This document shows positions 23,055-33,281 of a stretch of DNA of 48,455 bases, in pieces. A program made the position numbers and the translations under genes. The notes below the pieces were generated by a model. It had not been told where the DNA came from. It worked only from the letters and a program-made list of their open reading frames with translations, and did not search any database. The first letter of the stretch is position 1. Each line of letters begins with the position of its first letter. This DNA is from Thiotrichales bacterium. GTDB lineage: Bacteria; Pseudomonadota; Gammaproteobacteria; SZUA-229. Location: positions 2,111,530-2,159,984 of the forward strand of contig CP070838.1 in NCBI GenBank assembly GCA_020341835.1. Direction: 5' to 3'.

Positions 23055-25379
23055 TTAAAAGAATGAACCAATACTAAACTGGAAGGCACGCAAGTCGTCT
23101 CCCGGCACATCGTTCAGCGGCACACCGTAGCTGAACCGAAGCGGGCCGATCGGAGCCAGCCAGACAAAAGACAGTCCGGTAGACATTCTCAGCTGACTCG
23201 CATCAAAACCGTTCTCGGTTGAATCGAATGTGGGCGCCTTGTCAAGAAACACGTTACCAATATCAAAAAATGCGCTCAGGCGTACTGAATTGGGCGGCTT
23301 TTCCATGAATGGTATCGGAAATATCACATCGGCACCACCTACGACGCGCAAATTACCACCAATCGGATCGTTGGAAATGATATCCCGTGGACCGAGTGAG
23401 TTGGTATTGAATGCCCTGACAGTTCTCAAGCCACCTGCAAAATACCGTTCGAAAAACGGCAATTCATCGGTATCACCGTAGCCGTCACCGTAGGCCAGAT
23501 CTGAATGCAGCAGCAAGGTCAGACTTTGCGTCATCGCAAAGTAGAATTTGGTGTCGTAACTGAGTTTGTAGTACTCAAGGTCACTACCCGGTACAGTGAT
23601 GTTTGACGCAATAGTCTGCGCACTACCGCGGGTGGCGAACACCGTACGATTCCTCGTATCATGGGAGAAACTCGCGGTGAGGGAGAAATTGTCAAACTCA
23701 TTGCCATTCTTTGCGATAAACGTCACCACATCGAGCGATGGTGAAGTACCTACTCTCAGATCGATCGCGTTATAGCCGATCCCCAGCCGCAGGGTATTCA
23801 CTTCCGTCATCGGTATACCATACGAAAGGTTGATACCGTATGAATTGGACAGGTAGTTGGCAATCTCTTCCTGTGCCGCATCTCGCTTTCTGAACGAGGC
23901 GCTGATCGTTCTGCTGATGCCATCAACGGTAGCGAACGGATCAGTGTGAGAGATGCTGTAAACCGTATTTGCGCGGTCGGTATTGACATTGAGCGACAGG
24001 GCCTGTCCGGTGCCCAGCAGGTTCTCCTGGGTCAGCCCCACATTGAACAGCAGACCCTGGGCCTGGGAAAAACCTGCACCGATGTTGAAGCTTCCGGATA
24101 AACGTTCTGAAACAGTTACGTCGATATCAACCTGGTTGTCGGTTCCGGGTACAGGCCGGGTTTCAAACTCGACTTGCTCGATAAAGGACAAACGCTGGAT
24201 GCGGATCTTGGAACGTTCGAGTTTGTCGCTTGCCAGGACCGACCCTTCCATCAGCCTCATTTCGCGTCTCAGAACCTCATCTCTTGTTTTAAAATTACCG
24301 AAGAAAGTAATACGCCTGACATATACCTTCCTGCCCGGGTCCAGGTTATAGGTCAGACTGATTGAACGATCCTGCTCGTTAATTTCGGGAAGAACGGAAA
24401 CCTTTGCGAAAGCGTAGCCTGTTCTGCCAACACGATCCTCGATTGCCTTCTGCGATTCAGTCATCAGCCTTCTTGAAAACGTGTCCCCGGTTTTAGTCGA
24501 AATCAGCAGCTCCAGTACGTTTTTGTTTATGACCATGTCGCCAGTGAGCTGAACCTGGCCAACCTTGAACTGCTCACCTTCGCTGACATTAATGGTCACA
24601 TAGATATCTTTTTTGTCAGGTGTAATCGACACCTGGGTAGAATCGACATTGAATTTGATATATCCACGGTCAAGATAATACGATCGTATTGTTTCGAGAT
24701 CCGCCTGCAGTTTCGGTTTCGAGTATTCATCAGCATCGGACAAAAAGGCCCATGCGGAAGGGATACCGAGTTGAATTTCATCAAGCAGTTTCTCATCCTC
24801 GAATACCTCATTGCCAATGATATTGATCTGCTTGATCAGTGACTTGATACCCTCGGATATATTGATATCAACACTTACCCGGTTCTGACCCAGATCTTCA
24901 ACCGTTGTGTCAATCTTCACATTGTACTTTCCCTGGCTGAAGTAAACGCTTTCGAGTTCCTGGGTGAGCTTTTCAAGCAGAGAACGGTTGAAGATGCGCC
25001 CCTTGGCAAGCCCGACCCCTTTCAAGGCCTCTTCCAGGGTTTCGTCGTCAATATCCGAATTGCCATCGAAGGTTATGTCTGTAATCGACGGGCGCTCCTT
25101 GACCCGGACTACCAGCACGTCCCCATCGCGAAATAACTGCACATCAGCAAAGAAACCGGTTTTGTACAGCTCCCTGATAGCGAAACTGACCTGCTTGTCG
25201 TCCAGAGGGTCGCCCTGAATCACGGGTAAGTAGTTCAGCAAGGTACCCTCGGGTATCTTCTCGAGGCCCTCCAGACGTATATCGCTGACAATAAAACTCT
25301 GCGCTGCTTCGATGACTGAAGTAACGCTTAGTAAAAATATCAGGGTAATCAGGCGTAACGAGTTACAGCAATTGTGCAT
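23055..25379 (-). CDS. bamA: Outer-membrane assembly factor BamA
   Basis: This 774-residue protein has a signal peptide (ending SVIEAAQ). Five POTRA domains follow (starting FIVSDIRLEGLEKIPEGTLL, about 25-410), then a 16-strand barrel that ends with Phe. It inserts beta-barrel proteins into the outer membrane. ATG 25379 is chosen: GAGGTG lies just upstream and the signal peptide then starts properly. The longer frame from 25412 would overlap rseP by 26 bp and add 11 unhelpful residues. It lies 7 bp after rseP. Confidence 0.96.
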   Translation of the reverse strand: MHNCCNSLRLITLIFLLSVTSVIEAAQSFIVSDIRLEGLEKIPEGTLLNYLPVIQGDPLDDKQVSFAIRELYKTGFFADVQLFRDGDVLVVRVKERPSITDITFDGNSDIDDETLEEALKGVGLAKGRIFNRSLLEKLTQELESVYFSQGKYNVKIDTTVEDLGQNRVSVDINISEGIKSLIKQINIIGNEVFEDEKLLDEIQLGIPSAWAFLSDADEYSKPKLQADLETIRSYYLDRGYIKFNVDSTQVSITPDKKDIYVTINVSEGEQFKVGQVQLTGDMVINKNVLELLISTKTGDTFSRRLMTESQKAIEDRVGRTGYAFAKVSVLPEINEQDRSISLTYNLDPGRKVYVRRITFFGNFKTRDEVLRREMRLMEGSVLASDKLERSKIRIQRLSFIEQVEFETRPVPGTDNQVDIDVTVSERLSGSFNIGAGFSQAQGLLFNVGLTQENLLGTGQALSLNVNTDRANTVYSISHTDPFATVDGISRTISASFRKRDAAQEEIANYLSNSYGINLSYGIPMTEVNTLRLGIGYNAIDLRVGTSPSLDVVTFIAKNGNEFDNFSLTASFSHDTRNRTVFATRGSAQTIASNITVPGSDLEYYKLSYDTKFYFAMTQSLTLLLHSDLAYGDGYGDTDELPFFERYFAGGLRTVRAFNTNSLGPRDIISNDPIGGNLRVVGGADVIFPIPFMEKPPNSVRLSAFFDIGNVFLDKAPTFDSTENGFDASQLRMSTGLSFVWLAPIGPLRFSYGVPLNDVPGDDLRAFQFSIGSFF

Positions 25380-25386
25380 CTTCACC

Positions 25387-26754
25387 TCATTGCAACAACC
25401 GCTGAAAATCATTGAACAGGGCGATCATCATCAGCAAGGCCAGTATCATGACCCCGATCTGTTGCCCTCTGGCTTCAAAGGTTTCCGATACAGGACCGCC
25501 CTTGATCGTCTCGATCAGGTAATAAAACAGGTGTCCGCCATCGAGCATCGGTATCGGCAGAAGATTGATAACCCCGAGACTGACTGAAATTATTGCAAGA
25601 AACCCGATAAATGTCGTGAATCCAATGGTTGCTGTAATTCCGGCATATTGCGCGATCGTAATAGGACCCGAGATATTGTTCAGCGAAGCTTCACCGGTAA
25701 CCATTTTCCACAGCACGCGCAATGTCAGCAGCGACATATCCCAGGTCTTGACAATCGCTTTCGGTATTGACTCGATATAGCCATATTTGAGTTCGACAAT
25801 CATTTCATCCCTGACTTCGTCGGGTATGCTCTGGTACGCACCGATATAGCCGATCACCTCATCATCGCGCTCTCTGCTGTCCGGAACCACAATGAGGTCA
25901 ATTTGCACGCCATCCCGCCCGACAATAAACTTCAGCGATCTGGCTGGATTCTGGCGAACCGCTTCGACAATCTCACTCCACTCGGATATCGACAAATCAT
26001 TGATCGAAAGTATGGTGTCACCCTGTTTCAGGCCTGCCCGGCTGGCCGCACCATCCTCGACAACGCCGCCTATCTGCGGCGGCAGGTCCGGTTGCCACAT
26101 TTCGAAACCGAGCTTGGTAACGATATCAGTCTCATCTTCCAGAAGCCTGGTCTCGCCCAGTTGCAGAGAGCGCGTGGATTCAAAGCCATCAATATCCCGT
26201 ACTTTTATATCGAGCTGTCCACCGTCCAGCCCCTGATCGATCAGCGCTATTCTGAATGTATTCCACGATGCCACATCCGATTCACCCACCTGGATAATCT
26301 CATCCCTGTTTGAAAATCCGGCCTGTTCAGCGACCGAGCCGGCCATTGGTTCACCCAGCAGCGGGCGCTGAGCGGTCGTACCGATCACAAATACCAGCCA
26401 GTAAAGAAAGACCGCCAGAATAAAATTAAACGCAGGACCGGCAAATACAATCAGGGAACGCTTTGCCACCGACTGTCTGTTGAAGGCACGATGTAATTCC
26501 TCATCGGCGACATTGCCTTCACGCTCATCGAGCATTTTCACGTAACCGCCCAGCGGTATTGCCGCAACGACATATTCCACCCGGTCCGCATCGCTCTTGC
26601 GCCGCCAGGAAAACAACGGCTTGCCGAAACCCACGGAGAATCGCAGAACCTTCACACCGAGCTTGCGCGCCACCCAGTAATGCCCGTACTCATGAAAGGT
26701 CACGAGTACGCCGATCGCAACGATAAAGAAGAAAATATTATGCAAAATGCTCAT
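25387..26754 (-). CDS. rseP: Site-2 protease RseP
   Basis: This 455-residue inner-membrane zinc protease has HEYGH in the first helix (zinc and catalytic residues), two PDZ domains (about 110-290) and the LDGGHLFYYLIE motif with the third ligand near residue 400. It cleaves anti-sigma factor RseA in the sigma-E envelope stress response and also clears signal-peptide remnants. It lies 3 bp after dxr and 7 bp before bamA, the usual order. Confidence 0.96.
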   Translation of the reverse strand: MSILHNIFFFIVAIGVLVTFHEYGHYWVARKLGVKVLRFSVGFGKPLFSWRRKSDADRVEYVVAAIPLGGYVKMLDEREGNVADEELHRAFNRQSVAKRSLIVFAGPAFNFILAVFLYWLVFVIGTTAQRPLLGEPMAGSVAEQAGFSNRDEIIQVGESDVASWNTFRIALIDQGLDGGQLDIKVRDIDGFESTRSLQLGETRLLEDETDIVTKLGFEMWQPDLPPQIGGVVEDGAASRAGLKQGDTILSINDLSISEWSEIVEAVRQNPARSLKFIVGRDGVQIDLIVVPDSRERDDEVIGYIGAYQSIPDEVRDEMIVELKYGYIESIPKAIVKTWDMSLLTLRVLWKMVTGEASLNNISGPITIAQYAGITATIGFTTFIGFLAIISVSLGVINLLPIPMLDGGHLFYYLIETIKGGPVSETFEARGQQIGVMILALLMMIALFNDFQRLLQ

Positions 26755-26757
26755 GGC

Positions 26758-27951
26758 TCAGACGGTCTGTAGGTGATGAATACGTGATCGCGCGATTTCT
26801 CTCGCCGACTGATCAGCGGCCAGAATTTCCTCGAGTGTGCCGGTATCTGTTATTGTTATTTCGCCTAAAACGGCTTGTATTATTCCCGCAATGGATGTAA
26901 ATGCGATTTTATTCTGCAGGAATGCTTCTACTGCTATTTCATTTGCCGCATTCAATGCAATACTCGCCGAGCCCCCCGCCTGCATCGCCTGGTAACACAG
27001 TTTCAGGCAGGGAAACCTTTGTAAATCGGGTTTTTCGAACTCTAGATTTGCGACATCAAAAATATCAAGAGGTTCAACGCCGGAATCGATACGTTCAGGC
27101 CATGCCAGGCAGTGCGCGATCGGCGTGCGCATATCGGGATTACCCAGTTGCGCCAGTATCGAGCCATCGGTGTATGAAACCATCGAATGGATAATACTCT
27201 GGGGATGAATCACGACTTCGATCATGTCCTGTGGCAGGTTGAAGAGCCAGTGTGCTTCGATGACTTCCAGCCCCTTGTTCATCATGGTAGCTGAGTCCAC
27301 AGAGATTTTGTGCCCCATAACCCAGTTGGGATGACTCACAGCCTGCTGCGGGGTGATGTCCCTGAACTGTTCAAGCGGTGTTGTCCTGAATGGCCCGCCG
27401 CTGGCGGTCAGCAATATCCGGTTGATTCCTGACTGCTGGGGCGATGCCGGCAATTGCGGCGGCATACACTGGAAAATCGCGTTGTGCTCACTATCCACCG
27501 GCAGCAATACCGCGCCGTTGCGGTGGACCGCATCCATGAACAGACGCCCTGACATCACCAGCGCTTCCTTGTTGGCGAGCAGTATACGCTTGCCTGATTC
27601 TGCCGCTGACAATACCGGCTGCAGACCCGCCGCACCAACGATACCGGCCACCACCGTATCGACCTGTTCCAGGCTTGACACCTGTTTCAGGCCCTCGACG
27701 CCGAACAGTACCCGGGTTTCCTCAGCGCCGGTTTTCAGGCGCTCTGAAAGCTGTTGTGCGCAGTCCTGATCAGCCATTACCGCAAATTGCGGCTGCCAGC
27801 GCAGGCACTGCTGCTCGAGCGTATCGACATCAGTATTTGCGGTTAAGGCGACGACGCTGTACCTGTCTGGATGACGCGACACGACATCCAGCGTGTTTTG
27901 CCCGATACTCCCGGTCGAGCCCAGAATTGTGATCGCCCTGGCAGCCTTCAT
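26758..27951 (-). CDS. dxr: 1-deoxy-D-xylulose-5-phosphate reductoisomerase
   Basis: This 397-residue NADPH enzyme converts DXP to MEP, the committed step of the non-mevalonate isoprenoid pathway. The NADPH loop [35 protein letters not shown] (metal site) and [18 protein letters not shown] are all present. It overlaps cdsA by 4 bp (ATGA) and precedes rseP by 3 bp. Its product feeds the undecaprenyl diphosphate made by uppS in the same block. Confidence 0.97.
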   Translation of the reverse strand: MKAARAITILGSTGSIGQNTLDVVSRHPDRYSVVALTANTDVDTLEQQCLRWQPQFAVMADQDCAQQLSERLKTGAEETRVLFGVEGLKQVSSLEQVDTVVAGIVGAAGLQPVLSAAESGKRILLANKEALVMSGRLFMDAVHRNGAVLLPVDSEHNAIFQCMPPQLPASPQQSGINRILLTASGGPFRTTPLEQFRDITPQQAVSHPNWVMGHKISVDSATMMNKGLEVIEAHWLFNLPQDMIEVVIHPQSIIHSMVSYTDGSILAQLGNPDMRTPIAHCLAWPERIDSGVEPLDIFDVANLEFEKPDLQRFPCLKLCYQAMQAGGSASIALNAANEIAVEAFLQNKIAFTSIAGIIQAVLGEITITDTGTLEEILAADQSAREIARSRIHHLQTV

Positions 27952-28769
27952 AGAGGGAACACCGCAGGAAACAGCAGCTCATGCCCAACCATGAATACAG
28001 GCATCGCAGCCAGCACGCTGTCTATTCTGTCAAGGATGCCACCGTGCCCGGGCAGTATGGCGCCGCTGTCCTTGACGCCGCGCTCACGCTTGAGCACGCT
28101 TTCGAAAAGGTCACCGGCTACGGATACCAGCGTCAGAACCACAGCGAGTACCAGCAGGGAAACGCTGGCCCCTGTATCCAGCGCAAAGTAATACGCTGCC
28201 ACAACGGTGTACAGGCAAACTGCCGCTATCGCACCGTACAGGCCTTCCAGCGTCTTTCCAGGACTGATCGCCGGCGCCAGCTTGTGACGCCCGAACCGTC
28301 TGCCACTGAAGTAGGCACCGCTATCCGCCACCCAGACCAGCACCAGCCCGTAGAGCAGCCACTCCGGACCATCAGGCTTCGCATGTATGATATTCATGGA
28401 CAGCATCGCAGCGGGTATCACCAGCATGCCCGCCAGCAATTTGGGTAATGACAGCTCATTGCCGGCTGCCCGGGGCTGCTTGTTAAACAGATAAACGCAG
28501 ACACCCAGCCACCAGACCACGGCTGCGTAGATATACCACTCGATGTACTGGCTTGCCTGGTTAACCATCAGCCATGAGGATGCGCAAACGGGCACGATGA
28601 AGATCAACTGGCCAACCGTTGTCAGGCCGGACAGCTTCCCCCACTCATAGGCAGCCAACGCTGCTATTCCCATCGACAACCAGAAAAACACCTCACCGGA
28701 CTGGAACAGAATAATCCAGATAATTCCGATCGCGAGCGGAATGGCAGTCAAGATCCGTTGCAGTAACAT
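27948..28769 (-). CDS. cdsA: Phosphatidate cytidylyltransferase
   Basis: This 273-residue multi-helix inner-membrane enzyme makes CDP-diacylglycerol from CTP and phosphatidate. The family signature is complete near the C-terminus: [19 protein letters not shown] and [15 protein letters not shown] 28769, with AGGA ten bases upstream, gives the normal N-terminal helix; the longer frame to 28886 would overlap uppS by over 100 bp and is rejected. It is the canonical CDP-lipid synthase, in contrast with the CarS-like protein at 6983-7468. Confidence 0.95.
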   Translation of the reverse strand: MLLQRILTAIPLAIGIIWIILFQSGEVFFWLSMGIAALAAYEWGKLSGLTTVGQLIFIVPVCASSWLMVNQASQYIEWYIYAAVVWWLGVCVYLFNKQPRAAGNELSLPKLLAGMLVIPAAMLSMNIIHAKPDGPEWLLYGLVLVWVADSGAYFSGRRFGRHKLAPAISPGKTLEGLYGAIAAVCLYTVVAAYYFALDTGASVSLLVLAVVLTLVSVAGDLFESVLKRERGVKDSGAILPGHGGILDRIDSVLAAMPVFMVGHELLFPAVFPL

Positions 28770-28776
28770 AGTGTTG

Positions 28777-29541
28777 TTATCCTGTCTGTTTTTCCTTTTT
28801 GTTTTCCACCTGTTCCCCGGTTTTGCCAAAACGGCGTTGTCGAGTGCTGTACCATTCCAGCGCCTGGTCAAACGCGGCAGCGTCAAAGTCAGGCCACAGC
28901 GTATCGGTGAAAAACAGCTCTGTATAGGCGACTTGCCACAGCAGGAAGTTGCTTATCCTTTGCTCACCGCCGGTTCGAATAAACAGATCCGGCTCCGGCA
29001 AACCAAACAGGCTTAATTCACGTGCAAAGGTCTGTTCGGTTATCTGATCCTCGGCCAATTCGCCGGTAACGAGTTTCTGCGCCAGACACTGGACCGCATT
29101 AACGATATCCCATCGGCCGCCATAGTTCGCGGCAATGTTCAGTTTCAGGCGCGAATTCTTTTCTGTTTTGTTTTCTGCATCAGAGATACTTGCCTGGAGA
29201 CTATCGGAAAACCGGGTGCGATCTCCGATAAAGCGAATGCATACCCCTCGTTCGTGTAATTTGTCGATCTCTGAATTAAGCGTAGAAAGAAACAGGGACA
29301 TCAAGCTGCTGACTTCCTGATCGGGCCTGCTCCAGTTTTCACTGCTAAACGCAAAAAGTGTTATTGCGCCTATGCGTTTTTGCGCACATAACTCGACAAT
29401 GCGCCTTGTTGCCTTGACGCCTGCTTTATGGCCCGCGGTGCGGGGCAAAAAGCGCTTTTTTGCCCAGCGGCCGTTTCCATCCATTACTACTGCGACATGT
29501 CGCGGCAGAATTGTATCGTTATCTGTTTGCTCGGTACTCAT
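28777..29541 (-). CDS. uppS: Undecaprenyl diphosphate synthase
   Basis: This 254-residue cis-prenyltransferase builds the C55 lipid carrier for peptidoglycan and O-antigen. HVAVVMDGNGRWAKKR carries the catalytic Asp21 and the phosphate-binding residues, FAFSSENWSRP the substrate site, and PEPDLFIRTGGEQRISNFLLW the C-terminal diphosphate site. It lies 7 bp before cdsA and 70 bp after frr. Confidence 0.97.
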   Translation of the reverse strand: MSTEQTDNDTILPRHVAVVMDGNGRWAKKRFLPRTAGHKAGVKATRRIVELCAQKRIGAITLFAFSSENWSRPDQEVSSLMSLFLSTLNSEIDKLHERGVCIRFIGDRTRFSDSLQASISDAENKTEKNSRLKLNIAANYGGRWDIVNAVQCLAQKLVTGELAEDQITEQTFARELSLFGLPEPDLFIRTGGEQRISNFLLWQVAYTELFFTDTLWPDFDAAAFDQALEWYSTRQRRFGKTGEQVENKKEKQTG

Positions 29542-29611
29542 CGATTAAAGAAGCTGGTGTGTAACAAAACCTGATCCGGAATCTGATACCACGATTGCAC
29601 AAATCCATTTA

Positions 29612-30169
29612 TTACACTTCCATTAATTCAGCTTCCTTTTCCGCGAGCACCTTGTCAATTTTGCCAACATAGGTATCAGTCAGCTTCTGTATTCTCTCTT
29701 CAGCCTTACGCTCTTCGTCTTCCGATATTTCCTTTTCTTTCAACAGGTCCTTGAAATCACTGTTTGCATCACGACGAATATTTCTGATGGCAACCCTGCC
29801 CTGTTCAGCCTCGTGTTTTACTACCTTGACCAGATCCCGGCGTCGTTCCTCAGTCAACGGAGGCATGGGTATCCTGATAACCGTGCCTGCGGTCGCCGGA
29901 TTCAGCCCGAGATCTGAAGCCATAATTGCTTTTTCGACTTTCGCAACCATGTCTTTTTCCCAGGGCGTAACCACAAGTGTCCGGGAATCCTCGACAGTCA
30001 CATTGGCAACCTGGTTAATCGGCGTGTTCGCTCCGTAATAATCAACATGTATCTGATCGAGCAGACTGGGGTGCGCCCGCCCTGTTCTGATTTTTGCGAA
30101 TTCTGTATGCAGTGAATCGATACTTTTGCCCATACGGACTTCAGCATCCTTTATAATCTCATCAATCAT
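29612..30169 (-). CDS. frr: Ribosome recycling factor
   Basis: Exactly 185 residues, the family length. It has the tRNA-like two-domain form, with [21 protein letters not shown] and the closing [21 protein letters not shown]. With EF-G it splits ribosomes after termination. The start overlaps the pyrH stop by 4 bp (ATGA), so the two are coupled. Confidence 0.97.
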   Translation of the reverse strand: MIDEIIKDAEVRMGKSIDSLHTEFAKIRTGRAHPSLLDQIHVDYYGANTPINQVANVTVEDSRTLVVTPWEKDMVAKVEKAIMASDLGLNPATAGTVIRIPMPPLTEERRRDLVKVVKHEAEQGRVAIRNIRRDANSDFKDLLKEKEISEDEERKAEERIQKLTDTYVGKIDKVLAEKEAELMEV

Positions 30170-30900
30170 GCTGTTTTCTCCAGTACAACAGTCGTACCAA
30201 TACTCAGGTCGGTGATTGTTGCCGGCAATGCGCCTTCGTCATTAAGGTTGAATACGCGCAGCGGCAGGTTATTATCACGGCACATGACGATGGCCGTCAT
30301 ATCCATAACACCAAGATTTTTTTCTATCGCTTCGGAGTAAGTCAACGTTGTGTAGCGATTGGCGTCAGGATTCTTCGCCGGATCCGAATCAAAAACACCA
30401 CCGACCTTGGTCGCTTTCATGATGACGTCCGCTTCGATCTCGATGGCACGCAAACATCCTGCGGTGTCAGTGGTAAAGAAGGGATTACCGGTACCAGCCG
30501 CAAATATAACTATTCTGCCTTTCTCCAGATGACGTATGGCACGTCGGCGCACATACTCCTCACAAACGCGGTTAATACGAATTGCCGACATCACGCGACT
30601 CTGTTTGCCGATCTTTTCCAGCGCGTCCTGCATAGCCAGCGAATTGATAACAGTTGCGAGCATGCCCATATGGTCACCGGTAACACGATCGATACCGGAT
30701 TCCGCCAGTCCCTGACCTCTGAAAATATTGCCGCCTCCGATAACGAGAGCGACCTCAACACCCATGTCGGCGACCTGCGCTATTTCACGTGCCACACGTG
30801 ACATCATGTTCGACTCTATGCCGAATTCCATGTTGCCCATGAGTGCTTCACCGCTGAGCTTCAGCAATACTCGCTTGTACGATGGTTTGAGTGTAGTCAT
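30166..30900 (-). CDS. pyrH: UMP kinase
   Basis: The gene encodes 244 residues from ATG 30900. The amino-acid-kinase fold is clear: [13 protein letters not shown] at the start, [12 protein letters not shown] (nucleotide loop), [16 protein letters not shown] and [16 protein letters not shown]. It phosphorylates UMP to UDP. A longer frame begins at 30921, but its extra residues lie directly against the upstream terminator and do not match the family. It starts a new transcription segment after the hairpin at 30922-30948 and is coupled to frr. Confidence 0.95.
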   Translation of the reverse strand: MTTLKPSYKRVLLKLSGEALMGNMEFGIESNMMSRVAREIAQVADMGVEVALVIGGGNIFRGQGLAESGIDRVTGDHMGMLATVINSLAMQDALEKIGKQSRVMSAIRINRVCEEYVRRRAIRHLEKGRIVIFAAGTGNPFFTTDTAGCLRAIEIEADVIMKATKVGGVFDSDPAKNPDANRYTTLTYSEAIEKNLGVMDMTAIVMCRDNNLPLRVFNLNDEGALPATITDLSIGTTVVLEKTA

Positions 30901-30921
30901 TATTTTTATTATTCCATCCAC

Positions 30922-30948
30922 AAAAAACCGGGAAAAAAAATCCCGGTT
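30922..30948 (-). terminator. Rho-independent terminator between tsf and pyrH
   Basis: On the minus strand, an 8-bp perfect stem (arm AACCGGGA) with a T-rich 7-nt loop is followed by a T-run (complement of 30922-30927). It lies between the tsf stop and the pyrH start and should end or attenuate the rpsB-tsf transcript, as is common in this operon. Confidence 0.8.
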
Positions 30949-30979
30949 GATTGTTTAGTAGCTATTCATCTCAGGTCTT

Positions 30980-31861
30980 TTAACTGGCATTAACCTGCGC
31001 CATTACTTCGTCAGCGAAGTTTTCCTGTTTCTTCTCGATTCCTTCTCCGACCTCATAGCGCACGAACCCGGTAACCCTGGCGCCCATATCCTTCAGTAGT
31101 GCGCCGACTGTTTTGTCCGGATCCTTTACAAAGGGCTGACCAACAAGCGTGATCTCGGCAAGGTATTTCCGTATACGCCCTTCAACCATTTTTTCAATGA
31201 TGTCCTGCGGTTTGCCGCTGTCCTGCGCCTGTGCGATAAGGATTTCGCGTTCCTTATCGAGCAGTTCGGCCGGCACCTGGTCCTCGGTAACACAAGTTGG
31301 CTTGCTCGCTGCTATATGCATGGCCACATCCTTGATCAGCTCTTCTTTGCCATTTTCCATTTCAAGCAAAACGCCGATGCGTGTGCCGTGCAGATAGCTG
31401 CCAAAGGAACCCGCGCCTGCATTCATGATCTCAAACCGGCGCACCTGGATATTTTCACCAATTTTGGAAACCATCGCCTTGCGCCTTTCTTCAACACTCT
31501 GTGAGCCGTCGATTGAAAGCTCGAGCAGTGCTTCGATTGATTCAGGCCTGTTTTCAAGCGCGGTTGCCGCAACTTCATTGACAAAGGCCATGAAATCATC
31601 GCCGCCAGATACGAAATCGGTTTCACAATTGACTTCAACGATAACCGCGGTTTTACCGTCATCACTGATATTGATTGCGATGCGGCCCTCAGCGGCAACA
31701 CGGCCAGCCTTTTTATCGGCTTTAGCCAGGCCTGATTTGCGCATGTTTTCAATCGCGACATCAATATCGCCATCAGCTTCCTGCAGTGCCTTTTTACATT
31801 CCATCATGCCCGAGCCGGTCCGCTCGCGCAGCTCTTTTACCATTGCAGCTGTAATCTGCAT
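30980..31861 (-). CDS. tsf: Elongation factor Ts
   Basis: The gene encodes 293 residues from ATG 31861, which has GAGGT at good spacing. The upstream frame to 31912 adds 17 residues unlike EF-Ts. The N-terminal module [20 protein letters not shown] and the core [16 protein letters not shown] (the TDFV loop contacting EF-Tu) are typical. It exchanges GDP for GTP on EF-Tu. It lies 69 bp after rpsB and is followed by a strong terminator. Confidence 0.96.
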   Translation of the reverse strand: MQITAAMVKELRERTGSGMMECKKALQEADGDIDVAIENMRKSGLAKADKKAGRVAAEGRIAINISDDGKTAVIVEVNCETDFVSGGDDFMAFVNEVAATALENRPESIEALLELSIDGSQSVEERRKAMVSKIGENIQVRRFEIMNAGAGSFGSYLHGTRIGVLLEMENGKEELIKDVAMHIAASKPTCVTEDQVPAELLDKEREILIAQAQDSGKPQDIIEKMVEGRIRKYLAEITLVGQPFVKDPDKTVGALLKDMGARVTGFVRYEVGEGIEKKQENFADEVMAQVNAS

Positions 31862-31930
31862 GTTCTTACCTCTGTGTCTGTTCGTTTGTGCCCAAGCGTA
31901 TTGGACTGTCACTCTACCAGTATCGATGGA

Positions 31931-33004
31931 TCAAGCTTTTTTCTTGACCACTTTCTTCTTGGCAACTTTCTTTTTGGCTGCTTTTTTCTTGGCAACTTTC
32001 TTTTTAGCGGCTTTTTTCTTTGGTGCAGCAGCTTCCTTCGTGGCCTCTTCCACAGGCTCAGGCGCCTCTTCAACGACCGCTGCTTCCGCGGCCGCTTCGA
32101 CTACGGCCTCGGCCTTTTCCTCCACTGGCTCTTCAGTTGCTTGTTTGATTGCAGCTTCGGCCTGTGGTTCGGATTTTACGTCGGCTTCGCTTTCTTCAGC
32201 CGGCGCTGCTTTTTCAGCTTTTTCAGCTTTTTCAGCTTTTGCTGCTTTCTTTACAGGCGCTTTCTTGACCGACACCTTCTTCTTGGGCGCAGGCTCTTCG
32301 ATCTCTTCAGGCTGAATAACTGCAGATGCACGTCCCTCGATAATGGCATCGGCAATGCCCTGGGCGTAAAGCCGTATCGCCTTGATAGCATCATCGTTTC
32401 CGGGAACAACATAATCGATGCCATCGGGAGAGTTGTTGGTGTCGACAATACCGAACACCGGGATACCCAGTTTGTTGGCTTCATTGACCGCAATTTCCTC
32501 ATGGCCAACATCAATCACAAACAGCGCGTCCGGCAGGCCCTTCATGTTTTTGATTCCACCCAGTACCTTTTCGAGCTTTTCCATTTCACGCTTCAGCCCG
32601 AGTGCTTCTTTCTTGGTCAGTCTCGCAAAACCACCACCGGTGGACATTTCTTCGAGATCCATCAGTCGTTGAATGGACTGGCGAATGGTTTTGTAATTGG
32701 TCAGCATGCCGCCGAGCCAGCGATGGTTTACGTAGGGCATCCCGCAACGCACAGCTTCTTCGAGTATGGTATTCCGGGCCGCACGCTTGGTACCCACGAA
32801 CAGGACCGTACCACGACTGGATGCGATCTTGCCGATGGCATTTACTGCATCGTTATAGAGCGGCAGGGTTTTTTCAAGGTTGACGATGTGGATCTTGTTG
32901 CGGGCACCAAAAATGAATTCAGCCATTTTTGGATTCCAGAAACGGGTCTGGTGACCAAAGTGTACGCCTGCCTCAAGCATCAGGCGCATAGATACGTTAG
33001 ACAT
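31931..33004 (-). CDS. rpsB: Ribosomal protein S2 with long acidic/basic C-terminal tail
   Basis: Residues 1-237 are a standard S2 ([60 protein letters not shown]). The protein then continues to residue 357, about 115 residues longer than the Escherichia coli protein. The tail has a Lys/Ala part (241-262), a Glu/Ala-rich acidic part (about 268-323) and a histone-H1-like end of repeated [12 protein letters not shown] units (325-357). The reading frame is continuous and terminates normally, so this is not a frameshift. S2 binds the 30S body and helps place S1. The ribosome binding site AAAGGAG is ideal. An autoregulatory leader precedes it. Confidence 0.96.
   Translation of the reverse strand: MSNVSMRLMLEAGVHFGHQTRFWNPKMAEFIFGARNKIHIVNLEKTLPLYNDAVNAIGKIASSRGTVLFVGTKRAARNTILEEAVRCGMPYVNHRWLGGMLTNYKTIRQSIQRLMDLEEMSTGGGFARLTKKEALGLKREMEKLEKVLGGIKNMKGLPDALFVIDVGHEEIAVNEANKLGIPVFGIVDTNNSPDGIDYVVPGNDDAIKAIRLYAQGIADAIIEGRASAVIQPEEIEEPAPKKKVSVKKAPVKKAAKAEKAEKAEKAAPAEESEADVKSEPQAEAAIKQATEEPVEEKAEAVVEAAAEAAVVEEAPEPVEEATKEAAAPKKKAAKKKVAKKKAAKKKVAKKKVVKKKA
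32211..32237. repeat. Three tandem 9-bp units in the rpsB tail
   Basis: TTTTCAGCT occurs three times without a gap, encoding a repeated Ala-Glu-Lys on the minus strand. Such in-frame repeats can expand or contract by slippage and may explain the growth of the tail. Confidence 0.85.
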
Positions 33005-33177
33005 AAATATCTCCTTTAGGGGTTAAGCCTCCACACACCCCATGCAATAACCGATTTTTTGTCGGCACCCGATTGCATGTGTCGGTGTATGTGCGAATTA
33101 AAATCCGATATAGTCGTCTTCCTGGCACCGCGTCAGATGCCTGAACAGACGCATATCGTGTGAATTGCGTTAAACGC
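33005..33177 (-). promoter_or_regulatory. Structured 5' leader of rpsB (S2 autoregulation / t44-like)
   Basis: About 170 nt separate the predicted transcription start from the rpsB ATG. Two stems are visible. The first has outer arms TGCAAT/ATTGCA (33043-33048, 33072-33077) enclosing CCGA/TCGG (33051-33054, 33062-33065). The second is GGGGT/ACCCC (33019-33023, 33037-33041) directly before the ribosome binding site. In gammaproteobacteria the rpsB leader, which overlaps the RNA once called t44, binds S2 and represses rpsB-tsf. Position next to map and the stem before the Shine-Dalgarno fit that; identity with the Rfam family is not checked. Confidence 0.6.
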
Positions 33178-33183
33178 GGCGGC

Positions 33184-33212
33184 TTTATACCATATCGGGC
33201 GTCAGGAAACAA
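33184..33212 (-). promoter_or_regulatory. rpsB-tsf promoter
   Basis: On the minus strand TTGTTT (33207-33212) and TATAAA (33184-33189) are separated by exactly 17 bp, a good sigma-70 match. Transcription would start near 33177. On the plus strand a TATAAT at 33250-33255 lies ahead of map without a clear -35. Confidence 0.7.
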
Positions 33213-33281
33213 CGGGAAATTGCATAAAGCTATTTCGAGATATCTGTTTTATAATATTGATTTGTAAGGATATTATTCGTC

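Noticed and set aside
31931..32300. S2 tail as a frameshift artefact
   Set aside because: The tail has ordered Lys/Ala and Glu/Ala segments and ends with a normal stop; a shifted frame would not give such regular composition.
31425..33019. Two long plus-strand frames opposite tsf and rpsB, rich in Phe and Ser
   Set aside because: They are the complement of Lys/Ala/Glu-rich coding sequence, which keeps the opposite strand free of stops; S2 and EF-Ts on the minus strand are certain.
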